Shown here one piece after another: positions 1 to 8,747 of a DNA stretch of 64,000 bases; positions within the stretch are counted from its first letter, which is position 1, and every line of letters begins with the position of its first letter. Both the position numbers and the translations under genes were made by a program. The notes below the pieces were generated by a model. That model was not told the origin of the DNA and did no database searches. It saw only the letters and a program-made list of their open reading frames with translations. This DNA comes from Anaerolineae bacterium (lineage in GTDB: Bacteria > Chloroflexota > Anaerolineae > Aggregatilineales > Phototrophicaceae), in NCBI GenBank assembly GCA_022820125.1, contig JAJEGA010000011.1, positions 1 through 64,000 of the forward strand. Reading direction: 5' to 3'.

Positions 1-142
1 GAAAATGTAGGGGCGTATCGCCGATACGCCCGTTGAATATGACATAAATTTTGCGGGCGTTTCAGCGAAACGCCCCTACAGATTACGAAATGTGAGGGGA
101 AATTGTTATTTATCAGCGCAATTTAATTTGATGCGATTGCCC
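1..142. repeat. MITE-like element, copy 1 of 2
   Basis: This segment holds two GTAGGGGCG-type hairpins (arms at 11-31 and 54-74) followed by about 65 bases of unique sequence ending in TTGATGCGATTGCCC. The whole stretch reappears inverted at 48347-48488 with only about three mismatches that I could find by eye. It does not look coding. It lies just upstream of the FHA gene and may be cut by the window edge. Confidence 0.8.
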
Positions 143-180
143 CGTCCCAGCCCCTGCCACAGCGCGCCAACGCTAGCCTA

Positions 181-189
181 TGCTACAAT
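181..189 (+). promoter_or_regulatory. extended -10 promoter of FHA gene
   Basis: TGCTACAAT is an extended -10 element (TGn plus TACAAT) about 35 bases before the chosen ATG at 224. No good -35 hexamer is seen, which fits an extended -10 promoter. The same nonamer precedes the genes at 7857 and 26849. Confidence 0.5.
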
Positions 190-223
190 AGTGGCAGAGA
201 TAGAAGTGGTTCAGGCTCGGGCA

Positions 224-949
224 ATGAAAGAGGACAAAGGGGAACCGCTGGCGAAGCTGGTTTGGTTGGATCCCTTCAGCGGCGGCACAAACGAACATCC
301 CTTGCACGAGGGTGACAGCGTCAAGATCGGGCGATCGGCGGGCAACGACATTCAAATCGCCGAAGGGCATGTTTCGCGCGAGCACGCGATTGTGGCTTGC
401 AAAGACGGCGCCTTCACGGTTGATGACATCGGCAGCGCCAATGGCACCTTCGTCAATGGCGCGCAGATATACGGCATGAACCCGATCGCAATCGGCGATG
501 AGCTGCACCTCTTTGTCTCCGTGCTCAAGCTGCGCCCAGCCAATGACGAGGCGCCGCAGGATGTTGCCGAGCGCGTGTCCGCCGTCAGTGGCGACCGCGC
601 CAGCCTGCGCATCACGCGGGGTCCACAACGCGGGCAGATCTTCGCTTTGCTAAAAGAAGAGCTTTATATCGGCCGCTCGACGCCGAGCTCAAATTGGGAG
701 ATTGCCTTGCAGGACCCAACCGTTTCGCGGCCGCACGCGTTTCTGGCGAAAGACGATAACCAGTGGAAGCTCTTTGATTTAGGCAGCATCAACGGCACAG
801 CGGTCAATAGCCAGCCGATCACCGGCGGCAAGGCGCATCTGCTGCGCGATGGAGACCGTATTATGTTTGGCGGCACCTTGACAGTCTTCCACACCGGCTT
901 CCCCATATCGCCCGCCCAAAACCAACGGGACAAGAACGGAAACACATGA
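224..949 (+). CDS. double FHA-domain protein
   Basis: Cytoplasmic protein of about 241 residues made of two forkhead-associated domains, which bind phosphothreonine peptides. Domain 1 shows the GRSAGNDI, SREHA and GSANGTFVNG motifs. Domain 2 shows IGRSTPSS, VSRPHAF and LGSINGTAVNS. I start at ATG 224 (MKEDKGEP) rather than the longer frame at 92, because 224 follows a promoter-like TGCTACAAT and the upstream codons lie in a repeat. The TGA stop overlaps the next ATG (ATGA at 946-949), so it is translationally coupled to a sulfatase, an unusual partner. It may read Ser/Thr kinase signals; no kinase lies in the window. Confidence 0.85.
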   Translation: MKEDKGEPLAKLVWLDPFSGGTNEHPLHEGDSVKIGRSAGNDIQIAEGHVSREHAIVACKDGAFTVDDIGSANGTFVNGAQIYGMNPIAIGDELHLFVSVLKLRPANDEAPQDVAERVSAVSGDRASLRITRGPQRGQIFALLKEELYIGRSTPSSNWEIALQDPTVSRPHAFLAKDDNQWKLFDLGSINGTAVNSQPITGGKAHLLRDGDRIMFGGTLTVFHTGFPISPAQNQRDKNGNT

Positions 950-2307
950 ACCCACCGAATATCATTCTCATCATCGCCGATGACATGGGTTATGGCGACT
1001 TCGGCATATTCAACAAGCAAATATCCTGTACGCCGGCGCTTGACGCGCTGGTGGATGATGGCATCGTCCTGACGCAGCATTACTCGGCGGCGCCGGTATG
1101 CACGCCTGCGCGAGCGGCGCTGATGACGGGCCGCTACGCCCATCGCACCGGCAGCATCGACACGTTGGAAGCGCGCGGGCTCGACCGATTGCGGCTTGAT
1201 GAAACGACGATGGCTGATGTTTTGGGCGGCGCCGGTTACGTGACCGGCTTGGTCGGCAAATGGCACAATGGCGCGCTGGATCGGCGTTTTCATCCGCGGT
1301 CGCGCGGCTTCCGGGAATTCGTCGGTTTTCAAGGCGGCTGGAACCCCTATTATCGCTATCGGCTGGATCGCAACGGCAGCATTGAATACGGAAGCAGAGA
1401 CCGCTACCTGACCGATGTCTTCAGCGATGCCGCAATCGACTTCATCGAGCGGCACCAGCGCGAGCCCTTTTTCTTGCAGCTGGCTTATAACGCGCCCCAT
1501 TTTCCATTGGAAGCGCCCGATGCGATCGCGCGGAGATATGTCGAAATGGGATTCAGCCTCGGTGTCAGCCTGCTCTACGCCATGATCGAAGTGATGGACG
1601 CCGGCATCGGGCGCATCAGCGAGAAGCTGGACGCGCTTGGCATCGCCGACAATACGATCCTCATATTCACCAGCGACAATGGTCCCGCATTGGGCGATTG
1701 GAACGGCTTCTCGCAGCGGCGCTTCAACTACGAATTAAACGGGGGCAAGGGCAATACCTACGAAGGCGGCATCCGCGTGCCGCTGATTATTCGCTGGCCT
1801 CACGGGCTGGATGGCGGCGCGCGCATCGGCGAGATGGCGCATTTCACCGACTGGTTCCCCACGCTGCTGAGCATGGCAGGCGTTGATATGCCGGCTGACC
1901 TGGCCATTGATGGCGTCGATGTCACGCCGCTATTGCGCGGTGAAGACGGCGGCATTTATCCGCAGCGTTTCTGGCAGTGGAACCGCTATGTGCCGTTCGG
2001 CGCTTGCAACGCCGCCATGCGCGATGGCGACTGGAAGCTGCTGCGCCCCGTCATTAAGGAAGCGATGGAAGTCAGCCCGCAGGATACGGCGCACGACAAC
2101 GCCATCAAGTATGTCCCCGAGCTTTATGGCGATATTGTGCGCGAGCCGGCGCCGGCGCAGACTGTGCCATCGCCCCCGCCATCGCTGCTTTTCAATATCG
2201 CCGACGATCCCTTCGAGCGCAATGACCTGGCGGCGCAATATCCGCAGAAAGTCGCGGCGATGGAAGCCGCGCTCGAGCGCTGGTTCATTGATGTGACCGG
2301 GATATAG
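946..2307 (+). CDS. sulfatase (type I, formylglycine-dependent)
   Basis: Sulfatase-family hydrolase of 453 residues, expected to cleave sulfate esters from sugars or other organics. The N-terminus NIILIIADDMGYGD carries the metal-binding Asp pair. C52-T-P-A-R56 is the CxPxR signature in which Cys is converted to formylglycine, so a formylglycine-generating enzyme is needed elsewhere in the genome. FTSDNGP near residue 245 is the second metal site. No signal peptide is evident, so it may be cytoplasmic. It starts inside the FHA stop codon. The substrate cannot be told from sequence alone. Confidence 0.92.
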   Translation: MNPPNIILIIADDMGYGDFGIFNKQISCTPALDALVDDGIVLTQHYSAAPVCTPARAALMTGRYAHRTGSIDTLEARGLDRLRLDETTMADVLGGAGYVTGLVGKWHNGALDRRFHPRSRGFREFVGFQGGWNPYYRYRLDRNGSIEYGSRDRYLTDVFSDAAIDFIERHQREPFFLQLAYNAPHFPLEAPDAIARRYVEMGFSLGVSLLYAMIEVMDAGIGRISEKLDALGIADNTILIFTSDNGPALGDWNGFSQRRFNYELNGGKGNTYEGGIRVPLIIRWPHGLDGGARIGEMAHFTDWFPTLLSMAGVDMPADLAIDGVDVTPLLRGEDGGIYPQRFWQWNRYVPFGACNAAMRDGDWKLLRPVIKEAMEVSPQDTAHDNAIKYVPELYGDIVREPAPAQTVPSPPPSLLFNIADDPFERNDLAAQYPQKVAAMEAALERWFIDVTGI

Positions 2308-2382
2308 GCATTAAACAAGACGATGCGCAGTCCGTGTTAGGTATTCCAACTTTACAGCACCACAATCAATAGGGAGATAGGC

Positions 2383-4227
2383 GTGATCCAACTTTGCAAA
2401 CGATGCGCGGTCCCGCTTTTGGCACTGCTGTCACTTGCGCCGATGCTGCTTTTCGCCTATCTGGGTCAGTTCAGCCGGATGCTGGCGGACGATTATTTGG
2501 TCATAAAATTGGGGCAGGATATCGGCCCTTGGCAACTGATGTTGCGTTGGCGAGCAATCTGGTCCGGCGAATACAGCAACAATTTTGTGATTGGCCTGCT
2601 GGCGCCTCTGGACACGGCCTTGCCAGCATTGTTCCCGCTCTTCATCATCGTGGCCGCTGGCGCCGGTTTCACTTGGCTGAGCGGCGCGCTTTTGACTCAT
2701 CTGAGAATCTGGGCGCATCGCCGGGCAATTGCCATCGCTCTCGCGTCGCTAATGGTCGCGGCGGCAATCAATGCATTCTACACGGGGCAAGTATTCTACT
2801 GGTTCTCGGCGACGGTGGAATACACCTTTCCCGCTCTGCTGCTGCTGCTCGGCATTGCTTTAGCGGTGGAGACGGTGCGGCGGCTGCGCGGCGGCATTCA
2901 GCATTTGACGGCGGCGATAATCGTCGGCGTTTATGCCTTCATCAACGCCGGCTTTGGCGAGATGTATCTGGTTTCCCAGCTCACATTTGCGACGCTCATC
3001 GCGTTTAGCGTGGCTGTATTCCTTGAGAGCCCGAAGCGCAAGTCTTATCTCATTCTCGCCATTGCAGCAGTATTAGGGACGACAGTTGGTCTCGCAACTC
3101 AATTGAGCGCCCCGGGGCTCGCGTTTCGCGGCTCGCTGCCAGAGACCAACAACTTCATCATACAGCCCCTGCGAGACTTGCCCCTGCTGCTCGCGCGTAC
3201 GCTGGACACGACCACTCAATATCTAGGACATCGAGCAAGTTTCGCCGGGTTCATGCTTATAGCGGCCGCCGGTCTGTTTGTGGCACTGACAGACAGAAGC
3301 GGCGACACAAACGATGCGAGTCTGCGGACATTTCGGGCGAACCGTTCTGTAATTGCTCTCGGACTGCTTATCCAGTTCGTATTCGTACCGCTTCTGTGGT
3401 CGCATCAAAGTGATAACCCGCAAGTATTGGATAGATATAGTTATCCCTTTATGGTGGTTCTATTACTCAATCTGTTGACGATCGTTGTCATGGCAGCACT
3501 GCTCTGGCAGCGGAATTTCCACGACCGCATGCTGAACAGTAGAAAGGGCTTGACGATCTATTGCGGTTGCGGATTGCTGGCGGTCTGCCTGCTGTTCGCG
3601 CTGTCGCAGATTCTCAACCCCAATTACAAGGCTGAGACCTGGCTGTTTGTAACATCTGCGGCCCTGCTCATCATGCTTGCGAGCCAGTTGAAACCGGCCG
3701 CCGAGCCTCGCTTGCACGATCAATTATTGGCTACTGCAGTTGTTTCGTTCAGCACAGTGATTGTCTTGGCCGCGATAATCGGCGCTGCTTTATGGGGAGC
3801 TGGTTTCATTATTGATCGTATACTTGCCGCGGTGACTGTCTTGCAAATGATTTCGGGGCTGATGTGCGGCCTCACGCTTGGCGCATTCATTCAGCGCGCA
3901 AGCCTATTGACCAATTCCAATTCAGCCTGGCTCAATTGGATTCGGACATTCAGCCTTCTCATCGCCATCATTATCACGGTTGGCATAATCATTGGGCAGG
4001 GGCAACGGATTAGCCATTTTCAACGGGACGCGGAAATCTGGTGGTCCACCCATCAGGAGATTATCAGGCTGCGCGATACGGGGGATGCGGCTGTATATGC
4101 CAAAGCCTTTCCTCGCCGCCGGCTTTGGAGGCTTGATGAAACGCCTTCTTCGTACCGAGTTGCCCCCTTAACTAATCAACAATTGATATACTACGAGTTG
4201 GACCAGGAGTCCAATTTCGGGGAATAA
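2383..4227 (+). CDS. polytopic membrane protein, DUF6056-like
   Basis: Integral membrane protein of 614 residues with a dozen or more hydrophobic segments. The GTG start at 2383 follows a good Shine-Dalgarno (AGGGAG). An early ADDY motif after the first helix and a YWFSATVEYTFP motif around residue 135 resemble DUF6056 proteins, which look like lipid-linked glycosyltransferases. That assignment is from memory of the family and is moderate. A soluble C-terminal tail of about 60 residues follows the last helix. There is a 75-base gap after the sulfatase, so co-transcription is possible. Envelope sugar transfer is inferred, not shown. Confidence 0.65.
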   Translation: MIQLCKRCAVPLLALLSLAPMLLFAYLGQFSRMLADDYLVIKLGQDIGPWQLMLRWRAIWSGEYSNNFVIGLLAPLDTALPALFPLFIIVAAGAGFTWLSGALLTHLRIWAHRRAIAIALASLMVAAAINAFYTGQVFYWFSATVEYTFPALLLLLGIALAVETVRRLRGGIQHLTAAIIVGVYAFINAGFGEMYLVSQLTFATLIAFSVAVFLESPKRKSYLILAIAAVLGTTVGLATQLSAPGLAFRGSLPETNNFIIQPLRDLPLLLARTLDTTTQYLGHRASFAGFMLIAAAGLFVALTDRSGDTNDASLRTFRANRSVIALGLLIQFVFVPLLWSHQSDNPQVLDRYSYPFMVVLLLNLLTIVVMAALLWQRNFHDRMLNSRKGLTIYCGCGLLAVCLLFALSQILNPNYKAETWLFVTSAALLIMLASQLKPAAEPRLHDQLLATAVVSFSTVIVLAAIIGAALWGAGFIIDRILAAVTVLQMISGLMCGLTLGAFIQRASLLTNSNSAWLNWIRTFSLLIAIIITVGIIIGQGQRISHFQRDAEIWWSTHQEIIRLRDTGDAAVYAKAFPRRRLWRLDETPSSYRVAPLTNQQLIYYELDQESNFGE

Positions 4228-4368
4228 TCGCTACGCTAAGGCTATGATCCCCGCCAACGGAGGCGATATGACGACGGCGCTTCGCTCCTTTGGCTCAGGC
4301 TCATACGCGTGAGACAAGGGGGATGCCGTTTGCGCGTAAATCGCCCGGACAGTGAGAAAGGAAAACGA

Positions 4369-5403
4369 ATGCCAATCATTCAAGCGGAGCAACTGAGCGA
4401 CTTCATCGCCCGCATCTTGACCGCCGCCGGCGCGCGGACGGATTACGCCGATATCGTCGCGGCGCATCTCGTCGACGCCAACTTGGCCGGGCACGACTCG
4501 CATGGCGTCATCCGCACGCCCTATTACGTCCGCTCGATCGAAAAGGGCGACTTGAAGCCGAGCGCCGAGCCGGATATCGTCGAGGAGACGGCGTCGATGG
4601 CGCAAATCTGCGGCAACTGGACCTTCGGCCAGGTGATCGCCAAAGGGGCGACCGAACTGGCGATAGCCAAGGCGCGCGATCAAGGCGTCGGCTTGGTCTC
4701 GATGTATCACGAGGGGCACACCGGGCGGCTGGGCACTTATGCCGAGATGGGCGCCGAAGCTGGCATGGCTTCGATGATTTGGGATGGCTGCCTCGGCGGA
4801 CCGCGCTCGATCGTTGTGCCGCTGAATGGCACCGGGCGCAAGATCGGCGCCAATCCGATTGCGATGGGCTTCCCGAGTGAGACTTACGGCACGGTCCTGC
4901 TCGATTTCGCCACCTCGATTTCGGCGGCGGGCAAGGTGATGGTGGCGGTGGACAAAGGCGAGCAGCTGCCGGGCGAGTGGATCGTCGACCCCAATTGGCA
5001 GCCGACTTCCGATCCGACGCAGCTGGCGAAGGGGGGCGCGCTGCGGCCGATGGGCTTGCCGGACGTGGGGCACAAGGGCTATGCGCTGGCGATGATGGTC
5101 GGCTTGTTCACGCTGATGGCTTCGCTGCCATCCGACAAGCAGCCGCCGCTGGAAGACCGCTGGGGCACGGTGATTCTGATGATCGATATTTCGCGTTTTG
5201 GCGCGCTGGATGTCTTCCGCAGTCAAGTCGACACGATAATTGACTTTGTGAAGACCGATCCGCTGGATGGCGAAGTGCTCTACCCGGGCGAGGTCGAGGC
5301 GCGCAATCGGCAAGAGCGGCTGGCGAATGGCATCAATCTGCCGGCAGCGACCTGGCGCGAGATCACAACTTGCGCCGAGGGCTTGGGCTTGGATGCGCAG
5401 TAG
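4369..5403 (+). CDS. Ldh_2 family NAD(P)-dependent dehydrogenase
   Basis: Malate/L-lactate/ureidoglycolate dehydrogenase family (Ldh_2) enzyme of 344 residues, close to family length. These non-Rossmann enzymes oxidise 2-hydroxy acids with NAD(P). Family hallmarks seen are the N-terminal VDANLAGHDSHGVIRTPYY segment, GANPIAMGFP, and GHKGYALAMMV near the C-terminus. Start ATG 4369 is preceded by AGAAAGGAAA; the frame continues to 4309 without a ribosome site. It stands alone between intergenic regions, so its substrate is unknown. Confidence 0.9.
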   Translation: MPIIQAEQLSDFIARILTAAGARTDYADIVAAHLVDANLAGHDSHGVIRTPYYVRSIEKGDLKPSAEPDIVEETASMAQICGNWTFGQVIAKGATELAIAKARDQGVGLVSMYHEGHTGRLGTYAEMGAEAGMASMIWDGCLGGPRSIVVPLNGTGRKIGANPIAMGFPSETYGTVLLDFATSISAAGKVMVAVDKGEQLPGEWIVDPNWQPTSDPTQLAKGGALRPMGLPDVGHKGYALAMMVGLFTLMASLPSDKQPPLEDRWGTVILMIDISRFGALDVFRSQVDTIIDFVKTDPLDGEVLYPGEVEARNRQERLANGINLPAATWREITTCAEGLGLDAQ

Positions 5404-5409
5404 ATATCC

Positions 5410-5485
5410 GTAGGGGCGACCAATCTGGCCGCCCGCTGATTATCCGAGCTTCCGCAAGGGGCGTTTCAGCGAATCGCCCCTACAG
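5410..5485. repeat. GTAGGGGCG hairpin-pair element
   Basis: Terminal GTAGGGGCG and CGCCCCTAC bracket two short palindromes separated by about 25 bases. Both palindromes carry one mismatch here. It fills the gap between the Ldh_2 gene and the following helical-repeat gene. Confidence 0.8.
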
Positions 5486-5505
5486 CACTGTATTCAGGTG
5501 GAGGT

Positions 5506-6450
5506 TTGCCAACACAAGCTGAGCTATTTCAAGCGTTAAGGCAAGCAGAGACCGCGGAAGCGCTTCGTGACCAAGCGCTGCAGTTGCTCGCGAAGACGAA
5601 GAGCCGCGAGTACTTGGACGAGTGCCTGCTGACGCTGCGATCTGAGCGCGTCATCGCCACTTTGGACGAAAGCCATCGGCCCGCGCTGCGGGAGAAGTGC
5701 CTGGGCTATTTCGCCGATGGCAAGCGCGATAAAGCCGGCATGCTGCGCGAGGGATTGACGCGGCTGCTGGTCCACATTGATCACCATGACGACGCCGACA
5801 TCTACAAGCTAGGCGTCGAGACCTATTATTTGCAGCCGGTTGATGATGTCGCGCAGAATTTGCGGGCGGTCGCGCTGGCCGGGCTAGCGCCGATTGATGC
5901 GCCGCTGGCATGCCTCTATGCCACGCGCTTTCTGGGCGAGACGCAGACGTCGGTATTCAATTGCGAGCCGGCGATGACCGCGATTGATGTGCTGGTCGCT
6001 TCCGATCAGCGGCTGCCGATTTATCAGTTTTTGCTGCGCGGCGGCGCCCAGATGGCGCAGACGGGGCGCGGCGAGCTAACGGGCAAAGCGTTGGAGTCGC
6101 TGGGTGACGGCTTTCCGCTTGCGCTGTACCAAGACCTGATAGACATATACAAGGCGATTGATCAGCCTACGGCATCCATGGGCATCATCAACTGGATTAT
6201 CGACGGGCGCGTCGACGCGCTTTACGAACGGCTGGAGGAACTGATCCTGGCGACGCAGGACGCCGACCTGCGCCGCTATGGCCTGGTGATGATGGCGGCG
6301 GCGCGCAATGATGACTTGGGCGAGCGGCTGCTGCGCTTGGCGAGGCGCGCGCGGGCTGACGACCTGCCGCTGTTCATCGAGGCGGTGGAGATCTGTCATC
6401 TGCCGGGGCGGGATGCGGCGCTGGAGCTTCTCAAGCGTCGGCTGGGCTAA
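5506..6450 (+). CDS. alpha-helical repeat protein, function unknown
   Basis: Protein of 314 residues, rich in Leu, Ala, Asp and Arg, with repeating helix-turn-helix periodicity like HEAT/ARM solenoids. No signal peptide, membrane segment or catalytic motif is seen. The start is uncertain: TTG at 5506 is only one base after a purine-rich GGTGGAGG, and the N-terminus PTQAELFQALRQAE looks genuine. It converges on the cyclophilin gene and overlaps it tail-to-tail by 4 bases (6447-6450). A scaffold role would be a guess. Confidence 0.6.
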   Translation: MPTQAELFQALRQAETAEALRDQALQLLAKTKSREYLDECLLTLRSERVIATLDESHRPALREKCLGYFADGKRDKAGMLREGLTRLLVHIDHHDDADIYKLGVETYYLQPVDDVAQNLRAVALAGLAPIDAPLACLYATRFLGETQTSVFNCEPAMTAIDVLVASDQRLPIYQFLLRGGAQMAQTGRGELTGKALESLGDGFPLALYQDLIDIYKAIDQPTASMGIINWIIDGRVDALYERLEELILATQDADLRRYGLVMMAAARNDDLGERLLRLARRARADDLPLFIEAVEICHLPGRDAALELLKRRLG

Positions 6451-7673
6451 CGCAGCTCGCGAAAATACAGCGAAGCAAAGGCGCCTTCAATCTGAAAAGA
6501 CAGGTTCTCCAAGAGAGCGGCCGCCGACACTTGCTCCAAAATCGACTCGGCGACCAAGACATCAATAGTCGCCAGGAAGCGCCCCCGCGGGGACAGCGAC
6601 AAAAGGTGGAGGCCCGCCTCGCCGTCGCAAGTTTCAGCGGCGAAACGATAGATGGCGGGTCCCGAAGGGTCGCGCTCATAGCCATAGCTGTCCAGCCACT
6701 GCCGCATGAATTCGGCGCGCATTGCCGCTTCAGCGGATGCGGCATCGGCATAGACATCAACCCAGTAGCCCAATGATGTAAAGAAGACCGACTCGTCGCA
6801 GCCGCCGTTGGTGATTTGCATACGATAGCGATACTGATGACCATGCTCCGCGGCAAAAGTCGCGAAGTCGGCCCGCAACTCGTCGGTCGCCGCTGCCGCC
6901 AGCGCCTCAGTCGAGAAATAACCGGACCGCTCATCGTCCAGCGGCAGCGCGGGCGGCAATCCCCCGGCGAAAGCTTCAAAGGCGGCCGTCACTTGCGCCT
7001 GCGTCGCCGGCTCCAGATCGAGCACATCGCTGTTATCCACTTCGTCCGGGTTAGTGATAATTAGAACGGTATTTAAGCTCTCGCCCGGATCGGAGGCCGC
7101 GCTCGGGTCGCGCTCGCGGATGGAGCGGACGACATCCTGACCGACCAGAACATCGCCGAAGATGGTGTGCTTGTAATTCAGGTGGGGCGTCGGAACGGTG
7201 GTAATGAAAAATTGCCCCCCGTTCGTGCCGGGGCCGGCGTTGGCCATCGCCAGCAAGCCAGGTCGGTCAAAAGTCAGGAAGCCGATGGGCTCGTCGATGA
7301 ACTGATAGCCGGGTCCGCCGCGGCCAGTGCCAGTCGGGTCGCCGCCCTGCGCCATGAAATCGGGAATGACGCGGTGGAAAGTCGTGCTGTCATAATAACC
7401 CTCCCCCGCCAGGAAGACGAAGTTATTCACCGTGATCGGCGTGAAGGCTTCATAAAGATCGACATAGACGGCGCCGGCGCTGGTGCAGAGAATGGCGCGA
7501 TAATCTATATTTGGCTCGAGCACGGTCTCGGCTTCGGCGAATTGCATTTTGGTCAGCTCGCCCGGTTCCGCCGCGTCGCAGCGTTCTTGCGGCGTCGGGG
7601 CATCTTCGGCCGCCACGATCGACGCGAAGGCGGCGAGCATGATGATTAGCATAACGAGGCTTAACTTGCGCAT
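6447..7673 (-). CDS. secreted cyclophilin-type peptidyl-prolyl isomerase
   Basis: Exported prolyl isomerase of 408 residues. A signal peptide (MRKLSLVMLIIMLAAFASIVAA) precedes a cyclophilin domain at roughly residues 50-215. The domain has STFHRVIPDFMAQGGDP (catalytic Arg in FHR, Gln in QGG), GLLAMANAGPGTNGGQFFIT and HTIFGDV. The C-terminal 180 residues match no family I know and contain two Cys (NGGCDES and ETCDGE). Start 7673 has an AGGA site about 8 bases upstream; the longer frame to 7805 runs into the divergent promoter region. Confidence 0.9.
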   Translation of the reverse strand: MRKLSLVMLIIMLAAFASIVAAEDAPTPQERCDAAEPGELTKMQFAEAETVLEPNIDYRAILCTSAGAVYVDLYEAFTPITVNNFVFLAGEGYYDSTTFHRVIPDFMAQGGDPTGTGRGGPGYQFIDEPIGFLTFDRPGLLAMANAGPGTNGGQFFITTVPTPHLNYKHTIFGDVLVGQDVVRSIRERDPSAASDPGESLNTVLIITNPDEVDNSDVLDLEPATQAQVTAAFEAFAGGLPPALPLDDERSGYFSTEALAAAATDELRADFATFAAEHGHQYRYRMQITNGGCDESVFFTSLGYWVDVYADAASAEAAMRAEFMRQWLDSYGYERDPSGPAIYRFAAETCDGEAGLHLLSLSPRGRFLATIDVLVAESILEQVSAAALLENLSFQIEGAFASLYFRELR

Positions 7674-7793
7674 AACTTCATCCTCAATTGTTTGGCTAAC
7701 GATGTCACAGCTTGCGCGCATTGTGCATGATGGTCGCGCGATTGCATAGGCAAGGATCGCGCCCAGCAACCGGGGCGAAGCGGCAGCGTTGAA

Positions 7794-7821
7794 TTGACAG
7801 CGCAAGGGCGGCTGCTACAAT
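7794..7821 (+). promoter_or_regulatory. sigma-70-type promoter of DUF2461 gene
   Basis: A perfect -35 TTGACA (7794-7799), a 16-base spacer and an extended -10 TGC-TACAAT (hexamer 7816-7821) lie about 35 bases before ATG 7857. This is the most complete promoter in the window. Confidence 0.75.
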
Positions 7822-7856
7822 CCAGCGGCGCGGTTGATACCATCAAGGACAGGACG

Positions 7857-8561
7857 ATGAGCGACTTCCCCGGCTTCCCGGCTGAAACGCAACTGTTTCT
7901 GCAAGAATTGCGCGCCAATAACACACGTGAGTTTTTCGCCGCCAACAGGGCGCGCTACGACGAATTTGTCAAGGCGCCGGCGCTGCATTGGGTAGCGGCG
8001 ATGGGCGAGCGGCTGAAGACGATAGACAGCGAAATCGTGGTTGATACGCGCGCGAATGGCAGCGGCGCCTTGATGCGAGCGGCGCGCGACACGCGCTTCA
8101 GCAGAGACAAATCGCCCTACAAGGTCAATGTGGCCATGATGTGGTGGCATGGAAGCGGCAAGAAGATGCAGCATCCGGGCTTCGGCATGCAGATCAGCCC
8201 CGATGACGCCGGCTTGATGACCGGCATGTTCCATTTTGCCAAGCCGATGCTCGACGCTTATCGGCAGGCGGTGCTGGATGATGCGCTGGCGGAGGACCTG
8301 ATCTCTGCCGCAAGCGCGATCGAAGCGGCTGGCTATCAGCTCAGCGGTTCGCATTACAAGACGGCGCCTCGCGGTTACGACAAGAATCACCCGCGGGTCG
8401 AGTGGCTGCGATTTAAGAGCCTGCATGTTGGCGCGCGCGACATTCCGCCGAGCCTTATCACAAGTCCGCGGCTCATTGATGTTTGCTTCGATCATTTTTC
8501 CAAGCTGGCGCCGATCTTCCGTTGGTTGGTACGGGTGCAGGAGCGCTACGGCGGCCTCTAG
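7857..8561 (+). CDS. DUF2461 / TIGR02453 family protein
   Basis: Protein of 234 residues of the widespread DUF2461 (TIGR02453) family, whose biochemical function is not established. Characteristic segments are FPGFPAETQLFLQELRANN and EFFAANRARYDEF at the N-terminus, DTRFSRDKSPYK in the middle, and HPRVEWLRFKSL near the end. ATG 7857 has an AGGACAGGA ribosome site and a strong promoter upstream. It is a single-gene transcript, divergent from the cyclophilin gene. Confidence 0.88.
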   Translation: MSDFPGFPAETQLFLQELRANNTREFFAANRARYDEFVKAPALHWVAAMGERLKTIDSEIVVDTRANGSGALMRAARDTRFSRDKSPYKVNVAMMWWHGSGKKMQHPGFGMQISPDDAGLMTGMFHFAKPMLDAYRQAVLDDALAEDLISAASAIEAAGYQLSGSHYKTAPRGYDKNHPRVEWLRFKSLHVGARDIPPSLITSPRLIDVCFDHFSKLAPIFRWLVRVQERYGGL

Positions 8562-8673
8562 CGCATAGCGCCATTATCGTGCCGCAGCGCCGCGGATCCG
8601 CCACCGCGGTCTATATCTTTCCGCTATAATTTTGCAGTTTCGTTTTCTATAATGGCGGCGTTTCATTCAAACG

Positions 8674-8723
8674 GGTGACAAAGCGATTGGAATGCGTTAA
8701 ATTCAGCGCTTGATTTTGTCACC
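8674..8723. promoter_or_regulatory. inverted repeat in vWA gene leader
   Basis: GGTGACAAA (8674-8682) and TTTGTCACC (8715-8723) are perfect inverted arms around a 32-base loop that itself contains a shorter GCG/CGC pairing. Two TATAAT hexamers lie just upstream (8625-8630, 8648-8653), and the vWA ribosome site follows at 8736. It could be an RNA hairpin in the leader or a protein operator; the sequence does not decide. Confidence 0.45.
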
Positions 8724-8747
8724 GCCATTGCCGTTGGAGAAGCTGAA

